From positions 381,590 to 423,528 of the forward strand of contig NZ_KE557275.1 in assembly GCF_000442255.1 (NCBI RefSeq): a stretch of DNA of 41,939 nucleotides, given 5' to 3'. The position numbers were made by a program, and so were the translations under genes. Origin of the DNA: Salipiger mucosus DSM 16094. GTDB lineage: Bacteria; Pseudomonadota; Alphaproteobacteria; Rhodobacterales; Rhodobacteraceae. The notes beneath the pieces were generated by a model, which worked only from the letters and a program-made list of their open reading frames with translations, was not told the DNA's origin and ran no database searches. Positions 1 to 8,267 of the stretch are shown here, piece after piece (position 1 is the first letter of the stretch; every line of letters starts with the position of its first letter).

Positions 1-476
1 TCATCGAGACGGTCATCAAGATCAACGAGGACACCAAGCGGCGCATGGTCGACAAGCTGCTCGATCTCTGCGGCGGCTCGTTCAACGGCAAGACCGTCGC
101 GGTGCTGGGCGTGACCTTCAAGCCCAACACCGACGACATGCGCGACGCGCCGGCGCTGACCATCGTGCCGGCGCTGGTGGGCGGCGGCGCGCGGGTGCGC
201 ACGGTCGACCCGCAGGGCCGGCGCGAGGGCGAGGCGCTGCTGCCGGGCGTGAGCTGGATGGACGACCCCTACGAGGCCGCCGAGGGCGCGGACCTGCTGG
301 TGGTGCTGACCGAGTGGAACGAGTTCCGGGCGCTGGACCTTTCTGCGCTGTCCGAGCGCATGTCGGTGCCGCGCATGGCGGACCTGCGCAACGTCTACGC
401 CCCCGAGGACGCGCGCCGCGCCGGCTTCGAGGCCTACGACAGCATCGGCCGCGTCGGCTACGGCAGCGAGACCTGA
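1..476 (+). CDS. UDP-glucose 6-dehydrogenase, C-terminal part (5' end outside window)
   Basis: The reading frame is open from the first bases and ends at TGA 474-476, so only about the last 158 residues of a roughly 440-residue family are present. The motif GVTFKPNTDDMRDAPAL is the conserved start of the C-terminal UDP-sugar-binding domain of UDP-glucose/GDP-mannose dehydrogenases. It is followed by the Rossmann-like stretch with VVLTEWNEF. The family oxidises UDP-glucose to UDP-glucuronate in the cytoplasm, with NAD, for acidic polysaccharides. The catalytic cysteine and the N-terminal NAD domain lie outside the window. Its place beside a rhamnose operon fits a polysaccharide-precursor role. 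UDP-glucose is the most likely substrate. GDP-mannose is less likely, because the tail with TEWNEFRALDL is typical of UDP-glucose enzymes. Confidence 0.9.
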   Translation, partial: IETVIKINEDTKRRMVDKLLDLCGGSFNGKTVAVLGVTFKPNTDDMRDAPALTIVPALVGGGARVRTVDPQGRREGEALLPGVSWMDDPYEAAEGADLLVVLTEWNEFRALDLSALSERMSVPRMADLRNVYAPEDARRAGFEAYDSIGRVGYGSET

Positions 477-484
477 GCGACCCG

Positions 485-506
485 GGGGGCGCCGCGAGGC
501 GCCCCT
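485..506. terminator. GC-rich hairpin between two convergent genes
   Basis: A perfect 8-bp inverted repeat, GGGGCGCC at 486-493 and GGCGCCCC at 498-505, encloses a GCGA tetraloop. It sits between the stop of the UDP-glucose dehydrogenase gene and the stop of the convergent SH3 gene at 506-508. There is no clear T-run on either side, so its role as a two-way terminator is inferred from position and stem strength. Confidence 0.5.
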
Positions 507-1006
507 CAGTTGCGCAGTTCTTCGGGGTCCACGCCCCAGAGTGCCGTCTTCGGCGCCCAGCCGTCGTAGCCTCCGGCCGAGATCTCGCACCAGTCGGCCT
601 CGCAGTCGCCCAGCTCGGCAATGACCCCCAGCGCAAGTCGCGCGGTCACCGGCATGTCCGCGTTCGGGCGCGTGTGCAGGTCGAGCATGTCCTCTTCCAC
701 CAGCACGGTGCGCACGCCGGAGAGCAGCGAGTAGTGCACCCAGCCGCCCGCGCCGTCGCGGTCGCGCACCCTGCGCCAGTGTCCGTGTTCGGCGGTGATC
801 TCGAGCGGCAGGTCGCGGCGGACGTAGACCCAGTCGATCCGGTGGGTGAGCGAGGGGCCGCGCCGGACGTTGCCCTCGCTGGCCTTCATCGACACGAACC
901 GCGGCAGCGGCAGGTTGGTGACAGGGCCGCGGCTCTCGGCGGCCGTGGCACCCTTCACCGTCAGAAGACCCGCCGCGAGGGCCGCCAACAGGAGTGTCCT
1001 GAGCAT
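506..1006 (-). CDS. Secreted SH3-like domain protein
   Basis: This 166-residue protein opens with a signal peptide: a positively charged start, then a leucine/alanine-rich core, ending near GATAAES at about residue 23. The rest contains two bacterial SH3-like repeats. The first carries NVRRGPSLTHRIDWVYVRRD, then HWRRVRDRDGAGGWVHYSLL (about residues 45-105). The second has DLHTRPN and ends in WCEISAGGYDGWAPKTALWG. These W-G-W patterns match the bacterial SH3 family often annotated as SH3_4/DUF1058, whose members are periplasmic or outer-surface and may bind peptidoglycan. No catalytic motif is present. The gene is divergent from the hydroxyacid dehydrogenase, with 106 bases between their starts, a pairing I associate with Rhodobacteraceae. 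Its biological role is unknown. Confidence 0.85.
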   Translation of the reverse strand: MLRTLLLAALAAGLLTVKGATAAESRGPVTNLPLPRFVSMKASEGNVRRGPSLTHRIDWVYVRRDLPLEITAEHGHWRRVRDRDGAGGWVHYSLLSGVRTVLVEEDMLDLHTRPNADMPVTARLALGVIAELGDCEADWCEISAGGYDGWAPKTALWGVDPEELRN

Positions 1007-1112
1007 CTTTTTCCGTCCTGCCCGAATTTTCCGGCGGGGTTCTTGTGCCCCGTCCGCTCATGGGACACTGTGCCAACGCGAGGAGCCTGAGGAAAGGGAG
1101 GGATGGCGCGCC

Positions 1113-2099
1113 ATGCCGAATAATCGCCTGAGTGTTGTCGTGACGCGACGCCTGCCCGAAGCGGTCGAGACCCGCCTCAAGGAGCTCTTCGACGTGACGC
1201 TGCGCGACGACGACACGCCCATGACCCGGGACGAGCTCGCCGGGGCCATGGCCGAGGCCGATGTGCTGGTGCCGACCATCACCGACACGATCGACGCCGG
1301 GCTGATCGGCCAGGCCGGCGAGCGGCTCAAGCTCATCGCGAACTACGGCGCGGGCTTCGATCACATCGACGTCGAGACCGCCCGCGCGCGCGGCATCATG
1401 GTGTCGAACACCCCCGGCGTGATGACCGACGACACCGCGGACATGGTCATGGGCCTGATGCTGGCCGTCATGCGCCGGATGCAGGAGGGGCTCACCGTCA
1501 TGCAGGGCGGCGAATGGCAGGGCTGGGCGCCCACGGCCTTCCTCGGCACCCGGATCGGCGGAAAGCGGCTCGGCATCCTCGGCATGGGCCGGATCGGCCA
1601 GGCGGTCGCGCGCCGGGCGCGGGCCTTCGGGATGCAGATCCACTATCACAACCGCCGCCGCCTGCGTCCCGAGACCGAGGAGGCGCTGGAAGCGAGCTAC
1701 TGGGAAAGTCTCGACCAGATGGTCGCGCGGATGGACGTCATCAGCGTGAACTGCCCGCACACGCCCTCGACCTTTCACCTGCTCAACGCGCGCCGGCTGC
1801 GGCTGATGAAGCCCTCGGCGGTGATCGTGAACACCTCGCGGGGCGAGGTCATCGACGAGAACGCGCTGACGCGGATGATCAAGGCCGGTGACCTCGCCGG
1901 CGCGGGGCTCGACGTCTACCAGCACGGCTTCCGCGGCAACCCCGAGCTCGTGAACATGCCCAACGTGGTGATGCTGCCGCACATGGGCTCTGCCACGATG
2001 GAAGGTCGAGTCGAGATGGGCGAGAAGGTGCTGATCAATGTGAAGACATTTGCCGACGGACACCGCCCGCCGGACCAGGTCGTGCCGGCCATGCTCTAG
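1113..2099 (+). CDS. D-2-hydroxyacid dehydrogenase (D-glycerate/glyoxylate reductase type)
   Basis: A 328-residue NAD(P)-dependent oxidoreductase of the D-isomer-specific 2-hydroxyacid dehydrogenase family, probably reducing glyoxylate or hydroxypyruvate in the cytoplasm. It shows the nucleotide-binding GMGRIGQAVARRA, the catalytic arginine region VNTSRGEVIDE, and the catalytic histidine in LPHMGSATMEGR. The frame is open upstream, but I chose the ATG at 1113 because GGAGG lies about 10 bases before it and homologues start at this point. The exact substrate cannot be read from sequence; D-glycerate dehydrogenase is the usual name in related genomes. It is not functionally tied to the polysaccharide genes that follow. 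A strong inverted repeat lies after the stop. Confidence 0.9.
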   Translation: MPNNRLSVVVTRRLPEAVETRLKELFDVTLRDDDTPMTRDELAGAMAEADVLVPTITDTIDAGLIGQAGERLKLIANYGAGFDHIDVETARARGIMVSNTPGVMTDDTADMVMGLMLAVMRRMQEGLTVMQGGEWQGWAPTAFLGTRIGGKRLGILGMGRIGQAVARRARAFGMQIHYHNRRRLRPETEEALEASYWESLDQMVARMDVISVNCPHTPSTFHLLNARRLRLMKPSAVIVNTSRGEVIDENALTRMIKAGDLAGAGLDVYQHGFRGNPELVNMPNVVMLPHMGSATMEGRVEMGEKVLINVKTFADGHRPPDQVVPAML

Positions 2100-2101
2100 C
2101 G

Positions 2102-2137
2102 CCTGTCGGCGACGCTTGCTAAGCAGGCGCCGACAGG
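2102..2137 (+). terminator. Nested inverted repeat before rfbC
   Basis: A perfect 10-bp inverted repeat, CCTGTCGGCG (2102-2111) and CGCCGACAGG (2128-2137), encloses a second 4-bp stem, GCTT (2114-2117) with AAGC (2121-2124). The sequence TATTT follows. It starts 2 bases after the dehydrogenase stop and ends 19 bases before the rfbC start. Termination of the upstream gene is the simplest reading; a leader structure for the rhamnose operon is also possible. Confidence 0.55.
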
Positions 2138-2156
2138 TATTTGGACAAGGTGTGAA

Positions 2157-2723
2157 TTGTTGCAGGTAGAAGATACGAAACTCGAGGGCGTCAGGATCCT
2201 GACGCCGCGCCGCTTCGGAGACTCGCGCGGCTTCTTCTCGGAAAGCTGGAACCGCAAGGCGATGGAGGCCGCGGGCCTGCACTTCGACTTCGTGCAGGAC
2301 AACCATTCGCTCAGCGCGAAGGTGGGCACCGTGCGCGGCCTGCATTTCCAGGCGCCGCCGCATGCCCAGGCCAAGCTGGTGCGCTGCGGGCGGGGGCGGC
2401 TCTTCGACGTGGCCGTCGACATCCGCAAGGGCAGCCCGACCTACGGCCAGTGGGTGGGCGAGGAGCTGTCCTTCGAGAACGGGCGCCAGCTGCTGATCCC
2501 CGCGGGCTTCCTGCACGGTTTCGTCACGCGCGAGCCCGACACCGAGATCATCTACAAGTGCTCGGATTTCTACGCGCCCGAATGCGACGGTGCGGTGCGC
2601 TTCGACAGCCCCGAGATCGGCATCGACTGGGGCCTCGACGGCGTCGAGCCGCTGCTGTCGGACAAGGACGCCGCGGCCCCGGTGCTGAGCGACTTCGACA
2701 GCCCGTTCGTCTACGAGGGGTGA
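2157..2723 (+). CDS. rfbC: dTDP-4-dehydrorhamnose 3,5-epimerase
   Basis: A 188-residue cupin-type epimerase that converts dTDP-4-dehydro-6-deoxy-glucose to the L-lyxo form, the third step of dTDP-L-rhamnose synthesis in the cytoplasm. Family hallmarks are [14 protein letters not shown], the [19 protein letters not shown] segment carrying the catalytic histidine, the [20 protein letters not shown] strand, and IPAGFLHGF. Length is normal for the family. No ATG fits: the start is a TTG at 2157, followed by a second TTG at 2160, with AAGG seven bases upstream. The N-terminus [11 protein letters not shown] matches where homologues begin. It is the first gene of a four-gene rhamnose operon in the order C-B-D-A, and rfbB begins five bases after its stop. 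Confidence 0.95.
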   Translation: MLQVEDTKLEGVRILTPRRFGDSRGFFSESWNRKAMEAAGLHFDFVQDNHSLSAKVGTVRGLHFQAPPHAQAKLVRCGRGRLFDVAVDIRKGSPTYGQWVGEELSFENGRQLLIPAGFLHGFVTREPDTEIIYKCSDFYAPECDGAVRFDSPEIGIDWGLDGVEPLLSDKDAAAPVLSDFDSPFVYEG

Positions 2724-2728
2724 CCGCC

Positions 2729-3772
2729 ATGAAGATTCTCGTCACAGGCGGTGCCGGTTTCATCGGCTCGGCCGTCGTGCGGCTCGCCGTGGCGCGCGGC
2801 CACGAGGTGGTGAACCTCGACGCGCTGACCTATGCCGCCTGCCTCGACAACCTCGCCGAGGTCGCGGACAGCCCGCTCTACGCCTTCGAACATGCCGACA
2901 TCCGCGACCGCGCGGCGCTCGACCGCATCTTCGCGGCGCATGCGCCCGACACGGTGATGCACCTCGCCGCCGAGAGCCACGTCGACCGTTCGATCGACGG
3001 GCCGGGCGATTTCATCGAGACGAACATCACCGGCACCTACAACATGCTGGAGGCCGCCCGCGCTTACTGGGTGCAGGCCGGCAAACCCGAGGGCTTCCGT
3101 TTCCACCACATCTCGACCGACGAGGTCTTCGGCACCCTCGGCGCCACGGGGCAGTTCACCGAAGAGACGCCCTATGCGCCGAACAGCCCCTATTCCGCCT
3201 CGAAGGCCTCCTCGGACCACCTCGTGCGCGCCTGGCACGAGACCTATGGCCTGCCGGTCGTGATGACCAACTGCTCGAACAACTACGGGCCCTACCACTT
3301 CCCCGAAAAGCTGATCCCGGTGGTGATCCTGAACGCGCTGGCGGGCAAGCCGATCCCGATCTACGGCGACGGCTCGAACGTGCGCGACTGGCTCTACGTC
3401 GAGGATCACGCCGACGCGCTGCTGACGGTGCTGGAAAAGGGTCCGCTCGGCCGGTCCTACAACATCGGCGGCGAGAACGAGCGCAGCAACCTCGAGCTGG
3501 TGCAGACGATCTGCGCAATTCTCGACGAGGCGCATCCGCGGAACGAAGGGTCCTACGCCGATCTCATCACCTTCGTCACCGACCGACCGGGGCATGACGC
3601 CCGCTATGCCATCGACCCGACGCGCATCCGCGAGGAACTGGGCTGGCGGCCCTCTGTCACGGTGGAAGAGGGGCTCGAGAAGACCGTCCGCTGGTATCTC
3701 GACAACAAGCCCTGGTGGCAGGCGTTGCAGGCCCGCAAGGGCGTGGGCGAGCGGCTGGGGGTGACGGCATGA
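2729..3772 (+). CDS. rfbB: dTDP-glucose 4,6-dehydratase
   Basis: This 347-residue extended short-chain dehydrogenase performs the second step of dTDP-L-rhamnose synthesis, turning dTDP-glucose into dTDP-4-dehydro-6-deoxyglucose with bound NAD. It begins [17 protein letters not shown] (Rossmann motif). [19 protein letters not shown] with its catalytic Asp-Glu pair, and the [12 protein letters not shown]yr-xxx-Lys motif follow, then [17 protein letters not shown], a dTDP-glucose dehydratase signature. Start at ATG 2729, preceded by GAGGGG at 2715-2720; an in-frame GTG at 2720 is less likely because family members begin MKIL. Its stop overlaps the start of rfbD (ATGA at 3769-3772), so the two are probably translationally coupled. 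Confidence 0.96.
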   Translation: MKILVTGGAGFIGSAVVRLAVARGHEVVNLDALTYAACLDNLAEVADSPLYAFEHADIRDRAALDRIFAAHAPDTVMHLAAESHVDRSIDGPGDFIETNITGTYNMLEAARAYWVQAGKPEGFRFHHISTDEVFGTLGATGQFTEETPYAPNSPYSASKASSDHLVRAWHETYGLPVVMTNCSNNYGPYHFPEKLIPVVILNALAGKPIPIYGDGSNVRDWLYVEDHADALLTVLEKGPLGRSYNIGGENERSNLELVQTICAILDEAHPRNEGSYADLITFVTDRPGHDARYAIDPTRIREELGWRPSVTVEEGLEKTVRWYLDNKPWWQALQARKGVGERLGVTA

Positions 3773-4623
3773 TCCTCGTGTTCGGCAAGACGGGACAGGT
3801 CGCACAGGAGCTGCGCCGCCGCGCCCCGGACGCGCTGTGCCTCGGCCGGGACGAGGCCGACCTGACCGACCCGCAGGCCTGCGTGCAGGCGATCCGCACG
3901 CACAGGCCCGACGCGGTCATCAACGCCGCCGCCTACACCGCCGTGGACCAGGCCGAGAGCGACGAGGACACCGCGCTGGCGGTCAACGGCGTGGCGCCCG
4001 GTGCCATGGCGGGCGCCTGCGCGGACATGGGCGTGCCCTTAGTGCATGTCTCGACCGACTACGTCTTCGACGGCGCGGGCGAGACGCCCTTTGCCACCGA
4101 CGCACCGACCGGCCCGCTGGGCGTCTACGGCCGCACCAAGCTGGCGGGCGAAGAGGCGGTGCGCAACGCGGGCGGCGTGCACGCGATCCTGCGCACCTCG
4201 TGGGTTGTGTCGGCGCATGGCAAGAACTTCGTCAAGACGATGCTGCGGCTGGGGGCCGAGCGCGACCGGCTGACCATCGTCGCGGACCAGATCGGCGGAC
4301 CGACCCCCGCCGGCGACATCGCCGAGCTCTGTCTCGCCGCCGCCGCGCAGCTGCGCGACGACCCGGCGAAGAGCGGCACCTACCACATCTCGGGCGGCCC
4401 CGACACGAGCTGGGCGGACTTCGCGCGCGAGATCTTCGCGCAGGCCGGGCTGACCTGCGAGGTCGCCGACATTCCGACCGCCGACTATCCCACGCCGGCA
4501 CAGCGCCCGCTGAACTCGCGGCTCGACAACAGCGCGACGAAGGCCGCCTTCGGCCTCGACCGGCCCGACTGGCGCACCGGGCTGCGCGATATCCTGAACG
4601 ATCTCGGAGCACTCAAGCCATGA
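3769..4623 (+). CDS. rfbD: dTDP-4-dehydrorhamnose reductase
   Basis: A 284-residue NADPH-dependent reductase, the last step to dTDP-L-rhamnose. It starts [15 protein letters not shown] (nucleotide-binding GxxGxxG) and continues with [14 protein letters not shown], the STDYVFDG strand and the [11 protein letters not shown]yr-xxx-Lys catalytic pair, then [15 protein letters not shown], all typical of RfbD/RmlD. The end, [17 protein letters not shown], is the conserved substrate-binding tail. It overlaps rfbB at its start and rfbA at its stop (ATGA at 4620-4623), which makes the operon continuous. Family-typical length. Confidence 0.96.
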   Translation: MILVFGKTGQVAQELRRRAPDALCLGRDEADLTDPQACVQAIRTHRPDAVINAAAYTAVDQAESDEDTALAVNGVAPGAMAGACADMGVPLVHVSTDYVFDGAGETPFATDAPTGPLGVYGRTKLAGEEAVRNAGGVHAILRTSWVVSAHGKNFVKTMLRLGAERDRLTIVADQIGGPTPAGDIAELCLAAAAQLRDDPAKSGTYHISGGPDTSWADFAREIFAQAGLTCEVADIPTADYPTPAQRPLNSRLDNSATKAAFGLDRPDWRTGLRDILNDLGALKP

Positions 4624-5489
4624 CGCAACGCAAGGGCATCATCCTCGCCGGCGGCTCGGGCACGCGGCTTTATCCCATCACCATGGGCGTTTCCAAGCAG
4701 CTCCTGCCGATCTACGACAAGCCGATGATCTACTACCCCGTCAGCGTGCTGATGCTGGGCGGCATGCGCGAGATCGCGGTCATCACCACCCCCGAGGATC
4801 GCCACCAGTTCGAGCGGCTCCTGGGCGACGGCTCGCAGTGGGGGCTGGAGTTCACCTACATCGAGCAACCCTCGCCCGACGGGCTGGCGCAGGCCTTCAT
4901 CCTCGCGGAGGAGTTCCTGAACGGCGCACCCTCGACCCTCGTGCTGGGCGACAACATCTTCTTCGGCCACGGTCTGCCCGAACTGCTGCGCGCCGCCGAC
5001 TCGCGCCAGTCCGGCGCCACGGTCTTCGGCTACCAGGTGGCCGACCCGGAACGCTACGGCGTGGTGGACTACGACGCATCGGGCACGGTGAAGGCCATCG
5101 TCGAAAAGCCCGAGGTGCCGCCCTCGAACCAGGCGGTGACCGGGCTCTATTTCCTCGACGGTACGGCGCCGGAACGCGCCAAACAGGTCCAACCCTCGGA
5201 ACGCGGCGAGCTCGAGATCACCACGCTGCTCGAAAGCTACCTCGCCGACGGCACGCTGCACGTGCAGCGCATGGGGCGCGGCTATGCCTGGCTGGATACC
5301 GGCACCCACGGCAGCCTGCTGGATGCCGGCAATTTCGTGCGCACGCTCGAGAATCGTCAGGGCCTGCAGACTGGCTGCCCCGAGGAAATCGCCTACCTGC
5401 AGGGGTGGATCACCGACGACCAGCTTGCCGCGCAGGCGGAACGCTACAAGAAGAACAAGTACGGCGCCTATCTGAGGGGCCTGCTCTAG
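4620..5489 (+). CDS. rfbA: Glucose-1-phosphate thymidylyltransferase
   Basis: A 289-residue nucleotidyltransferase that makes dTDP-glucose from dTTP and glucose-1-phosphate, the entry step of the rhamnose pathway and usually the feedback-controlled one. Signature motifs are the N-terminal [16 protein letters not shown], the [15 protein letters not shown] sugar-binding segment, [10 protein letters not shown] with a metal-binding Asp, EKPEVPPSN, and the [15 protein letters not shown] stretch near the end. The start ATG overlaps the rfbD stop. The gap to the next same-strand gene is only 42 bases and contains AAGGA, so read-through into the modification genes downstream is likely. Confidence 0.96.
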   Translation: MTQRKGIILAGGSGTRLYPITMGVSKQLLPIYDKPMIYYPVSVLMLGGMREIAVITTPEDRHQFERLLGDGSQWGLEFTYIEQPSPDGLAQAFILAEEFLNGAPSTLVLGDNIFFGHGLPELLRAADSRQSGATVFGYQVADPERYGVVDYDASGTVKAIVEKPEVPPSNQAVTGLYFLDGTAPERAKQVQPSERGELEITTLLESYLADGTLHVQRMGRGYAWLDTGTHGSLLDAGNFVRTLENRQGLQTGCPEEIAYLQGWITDDQLAAQAERYKKNKYGAYLRGLL

Positions 5490-5531
5490 CCCGGGCCCGG
5501 CGCCCGGCGCACGACCTGAAGGACCTCCGCG

Positions 5532-6407
5532 ATGTCGGGCAAGACCCTCCTGGCCTTTGGCCATTCCCACCTTTCGGCGCTCTCCCGCGCCCACAAGACC
5601 TACGTCGAGGAGGATCCGGAGGGCGCCCCGCCGGTCGAGCTTCACTGGCTGGGCGAGAAGCAGCTTCAGCCGAACTTCGAGCTGGTCGGCCTCGGCAAGG
5701 TCAAGGCCGCCCGCCAGGCGGGCGAGGAAGCCCACGCGCGCCTGATGTCGCGTCTGCGCACGCCCGGCGCGCGCGACATCGCCAAGGGCGACAAGGTGCG
5801 CGTGCTGTCGGAGAAGCTCGAGACGCACCTGCGCGAACTTCTGGCCGAGCGCGATCCGGCGGGCATCGTGCTGGCCTGCATGGGCAACGAGTACAACACG
5901 CTGGGCATGCTGCGGCACCCCGAGCCCTTCGACTTCGATCTGCCCGGCAGCGATCTGCCGCTGGAAGAGGGTGTCACGCAAATCCCCTACGCCCTGATGA
6001 AGGCGCAGGTGCGCGCGACCGCCGAGCGCAACGCGCTGCTGTTCTGGCGCTTCTTCAACGATGTCGCGGGCGACGTGCCGATCTACATGCTGCCGCCGCC
6101 CCCGCCCATCGCCAGCGAGGCGCACATCCGCGATTTCCCCGGGGCCTTCGCCGACCGGGTGGCGGACTACGGCATTTCGCCCGTCACGCTGCGGCGCAAG
6201 ATGTGGCTGCTCTACTGCGAGGTCCTGGACGAGGCCGTCGCGGGCACGAACACGACGCTCGTCGCACTGCCTCCGGCGGTCTTCACCGACGGCTGCCTGT
6301 CGCGGCAGTTCTGGCAGAGCGACCCGACGCACGGGAACGTCGACTATGGCATGGTCATCCTCGACCACGTCTGCTCGATGGCGCTGGACGAGGAGGCCGA
6401 GGCATGA
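5532..6407 (+). CDS. Divergent SGNH-hydrolase-like protein of unknown function
   Basis: A 291-residue soluble protein that I cannot place in a named family. It contains pieces resembling the SGNH/GDSL hydrolase blocks in the right order: FGHSHL at residues 9-14 (serine 12, where GDS would sit), GNE at 118-120 (block III-like), and DPTH at 264-267 (Asp and His spaced as in block V). The usual Asp of GDS is His here. If the fold is right, it could add or remove acyl groups on a sugar or a small substrate; this is inference. There is no signal peptide. AAGGA lies 8 bases before the ATG. Its stop overlaps the start of the GSCFA gene, so it belongs to the modification part of the operon. Confidence 0.7.
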   Translation: MSGKTLLAFGHSHLSALSRAHKTYVEEDPEGAPPVELHWLGEKQLQPNFELVGLGKVKAARQAGEEAHARLMSRLRTPGARDIAKGDKVRVLSEKLETHLRELLAERDPAGIVLACMGNEYNTLGMLRHPEPFDFDLPGSDLPLEEGVTQIPYALMKAQVRATAERNALLFWRFFNDVAGDVPIYMLPPPPPIASEAHIRDFPGAFADRVADYGISPVTLRRKMWLLYCEVLDEAVAGTNTTLVALPPAVFTDGCLSRQFWQSDPTHGNVDYGMVILDHVCSMALDEEAEA

Positions 6408-7477
6408 GCCGCGAGACGCCCTATTCCGACCTGCCGGACCACTGCTTCTGGTCGCGCAGCCACCGCGGCAAACCCGCCTCCGAGGTGGACCCCGTCGTCA
6501 AGGGCGGCTTCACCCTGACGCCCGAGATGAAGATCGCCACCGCCGGAAGCTGCTTTGCCCAGCACATCGCGCGGCATCTCAAGGCGCAGGGCTACAACTA
6601 CCTCGTGACCGAGCGGGCGCATCCCATCATCGCGCCGGAGATCGCCGCGCGCTTCGGCTACGGCACCTTCACGGCGCGCTTTGGCAACATCTACACCGTG
6701 CGCCAGCTCCTGCAGCTGGCCCGGCGCGCCTATGGCGCCTTCCGTCCGGCCGAGGATGCCTGGGAGACCGAGGGCGGGCTCATCGACCCTTTCCGCCCCA
6801 ACATCCAGCCCGAGCCCTTCGCCGGGCGCGAGGACTATGACGCCGCCCGCGAGACGCATTTCGCTGCCGTGCGCGAGATGATCGAGAGTGCCGATGTCTT
6901 CGTCTTCACCTTCGGCCTGACCGAGGCCTGGACCTCGGCCGAGGACGGCGCGGTCTTTCCGCTGGCCCCCGGCGTCGCCGGCGGCACCTTCGATGCGGAG
7001 CGGCACGTCTTCCACAACTTCACCGTGGACGAGATCACCGCCGATTTCACAGCCTTCGTCGAGCTGATGCGCGCGCGGAATCCCGAGGTGAAGATCCTCA
7101 TGACCGTCTCGCCGGTGCCGCTGATCGCCACCGCGCGCGAGGACCAGAGCGTGATCGCCGCCACCGCCTATTCCAAGGCGGTGCTGCGGGTTGCGACCGA
7201 GCAGCTGTCGCAGAGCCTGCCCGACTGCCACTACTTCCCGTCCTACGAGGTGATCACCGGCAACCACGCGCGCGGCGCCTATTTCGGGCCTGACCTGCGC
7301 GAGGTGGAACGGGCTGGCGTCGACCACGTGATGCGGCTATTCATGCGCCACTATACCGAAGGCGAGGCTCCCGCCGCGCCGAAGGATGGCAAGGACGAGA
7401 GCAGCTTCCAGGATCGCGTCGAAAAGGCGCTCGACCTGATCTGCGACGAGGAAATGATAGAAAAAGCGGTTCGATGA
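6404..7477 (+). CDS. GSCFA domain protein
   Basis: A 357-residue protein whose name-giving motif is visible as AGSCFAQHIARHL near residue 47, placing it in the GSCFA family, which is thought to have an SGNH-like hydrolase fold. Further family features are the long stretch FTFGLTEAW and the MTVSPVPLIAT strand, followed by KAVLR and a late YFPSYEVITG segment. No substrate is established for this family to my knowledge; members often sit in surface-polysaccharide clusters. It overlaps its upstream and downstream neighbours (ATGA junctions at 6404 and 7474), so it is co-translated with the SGNH-like protein and the sulfotransferase. Cytoplasmic location is likely because no signal peptide is seen. 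Confidence 0.87.
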   Translation: MSRETPYSDLPDHCFWSRSHRGKPASEVDPVVKGGFTLTPEMKIATAGSCFAQHIARHLKAQGYNYLVTERAHPIIAPEIAARFGYGTFTARFGNIYTVRQLLQLARRAYGAFRPAEDAWETEGGLIDPFRPNIQPEPFAGREDYDAARETHFAAVREMIESADVFVFTFGLTEAWTSAEDGAVFPLAPGVAGGTFDAERHVFHNFTVDEITADFTAFVELMRARNPEVKILMTVSPVPLIATAREDQSVIAATAYSKAVLRVATEQLSQSLPDCHYFPSYEVITGNHARGAYFGPDLREVERAGVDHVMRLFMRHYTEGEAPAAPKDGKDESSFQDRVEKALDLICDEEMIEKAVR

Positions 7478-8250
7478 ACGACCAGGAATTGCCGAAACAG
7501 GTTGTCGGCCTCTACTCCTTCCCCAAAAGCGGAAACACCTGGCTGCGGGCGATCATCGCCGGGGCCACGGGCATGCCGATGGGCGCCGGGGTCATGCAGA
7601 AATACGTGACCGACACGCACTACGGCCGCGTGATGGAGAACCCCTGGGCCTTCAACGGAACCGACTGGTATTTCTACAAGTCGCACCGCAAGACCCTCCT
7701 CGAGGACGACGAGGGCGAGCCGCTGACCACCAACAAGGTGGTCTACATCTACCGCCACCCGCTCGACGTCTTCGTCTCCTACCTCAACTTCGTCTCCGGC
7801 AACGTCTCGCCCAACGCGGGCAAGCAGCTGCCCTTCGCCTTCGACCGGGTCGAGGACCTGACGCCCGAGCAGATGGAGACGCTCTTCGGCATCTTCCTGC
7901 AGCACGCGACGCTGGTGCCGCGGAACAAGGCCTTCGGCGGCGTCTTCGAGCATGTCGCCAACTTCCGCAACCTGCGCGAGGCGGGCAAGCCGGTGCACAT
8001 CCTGCGCTACGAGGACCTCTTCGAGGACTTCGACGGCTCGGTCGCCGAAATCTGCGGCTTCCTCGGCCTCGGCGAGGTCGATCTCGCCGCCGTCTACCGC
8101 GCGGCCGACAAGCGCACCAAGCAGAACGGCAAGTTCTTTTGGAAGCGCCAGCGCGAGAATTTCCGCAACTACCTGAGCGATGAGCAGGTCAGCCGCTTCG
8201 TCGACCGGTGGGGCAAGGAAATGGCCGCGCTCGGCTACGAGACCGCGTGA
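7474..8250 (+). CDS. Sulfotransferase domain protein
   Basis: A 258-residue protein with both PAPS-binding signatures of the sulfotransferase superfamily. SFPKSGNTWLRAI near residue 15 is the 5'-phosphosulfate loop, and YIYRHPLDVFVSYLNFVSG near residue 92 is the 3'-phosphate motif. The sequence FYKSHRKTLL between them fits the region that carries the catalytic His in the family. The C-terminal end (KFFWKRQRENFRNYLS) resembles the family's closing segment. It would move a sulfuryl group from PAPS onto a hydroxyl, here plausibly of a sugar or lipid intermediate made by the neighbouring genes. No PAPS synthesis gene is in the window. The start overlaps the GSCFA stop. Confidence 0.9.
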   Translation: MNDQELPKQVVGLYSFPKSGNTWLRAIIAGATGMPMGAGVMQKYVTDTHYGRVMENPWAFNGTDWYFYKSHRKTLLEDDEGEPLTTNKVVYIYRHPLDVFVSYLNFVSGNVSPNAGKQLPFAFDRVEDLTPEQMETLFGIFLQHATLVPRNKAFGGVFEHVANFRNLREAGKPVHILRYEDLFEDFDGSVAEICGFLGLGEVDLAAVYRAADKRTKQNGKFFWKRQRENFRNYLSDEQVSRFVDRWGKEMAALGYETA

Positions 8251-8267
8251 GCCCGGAGACCGAGGGC

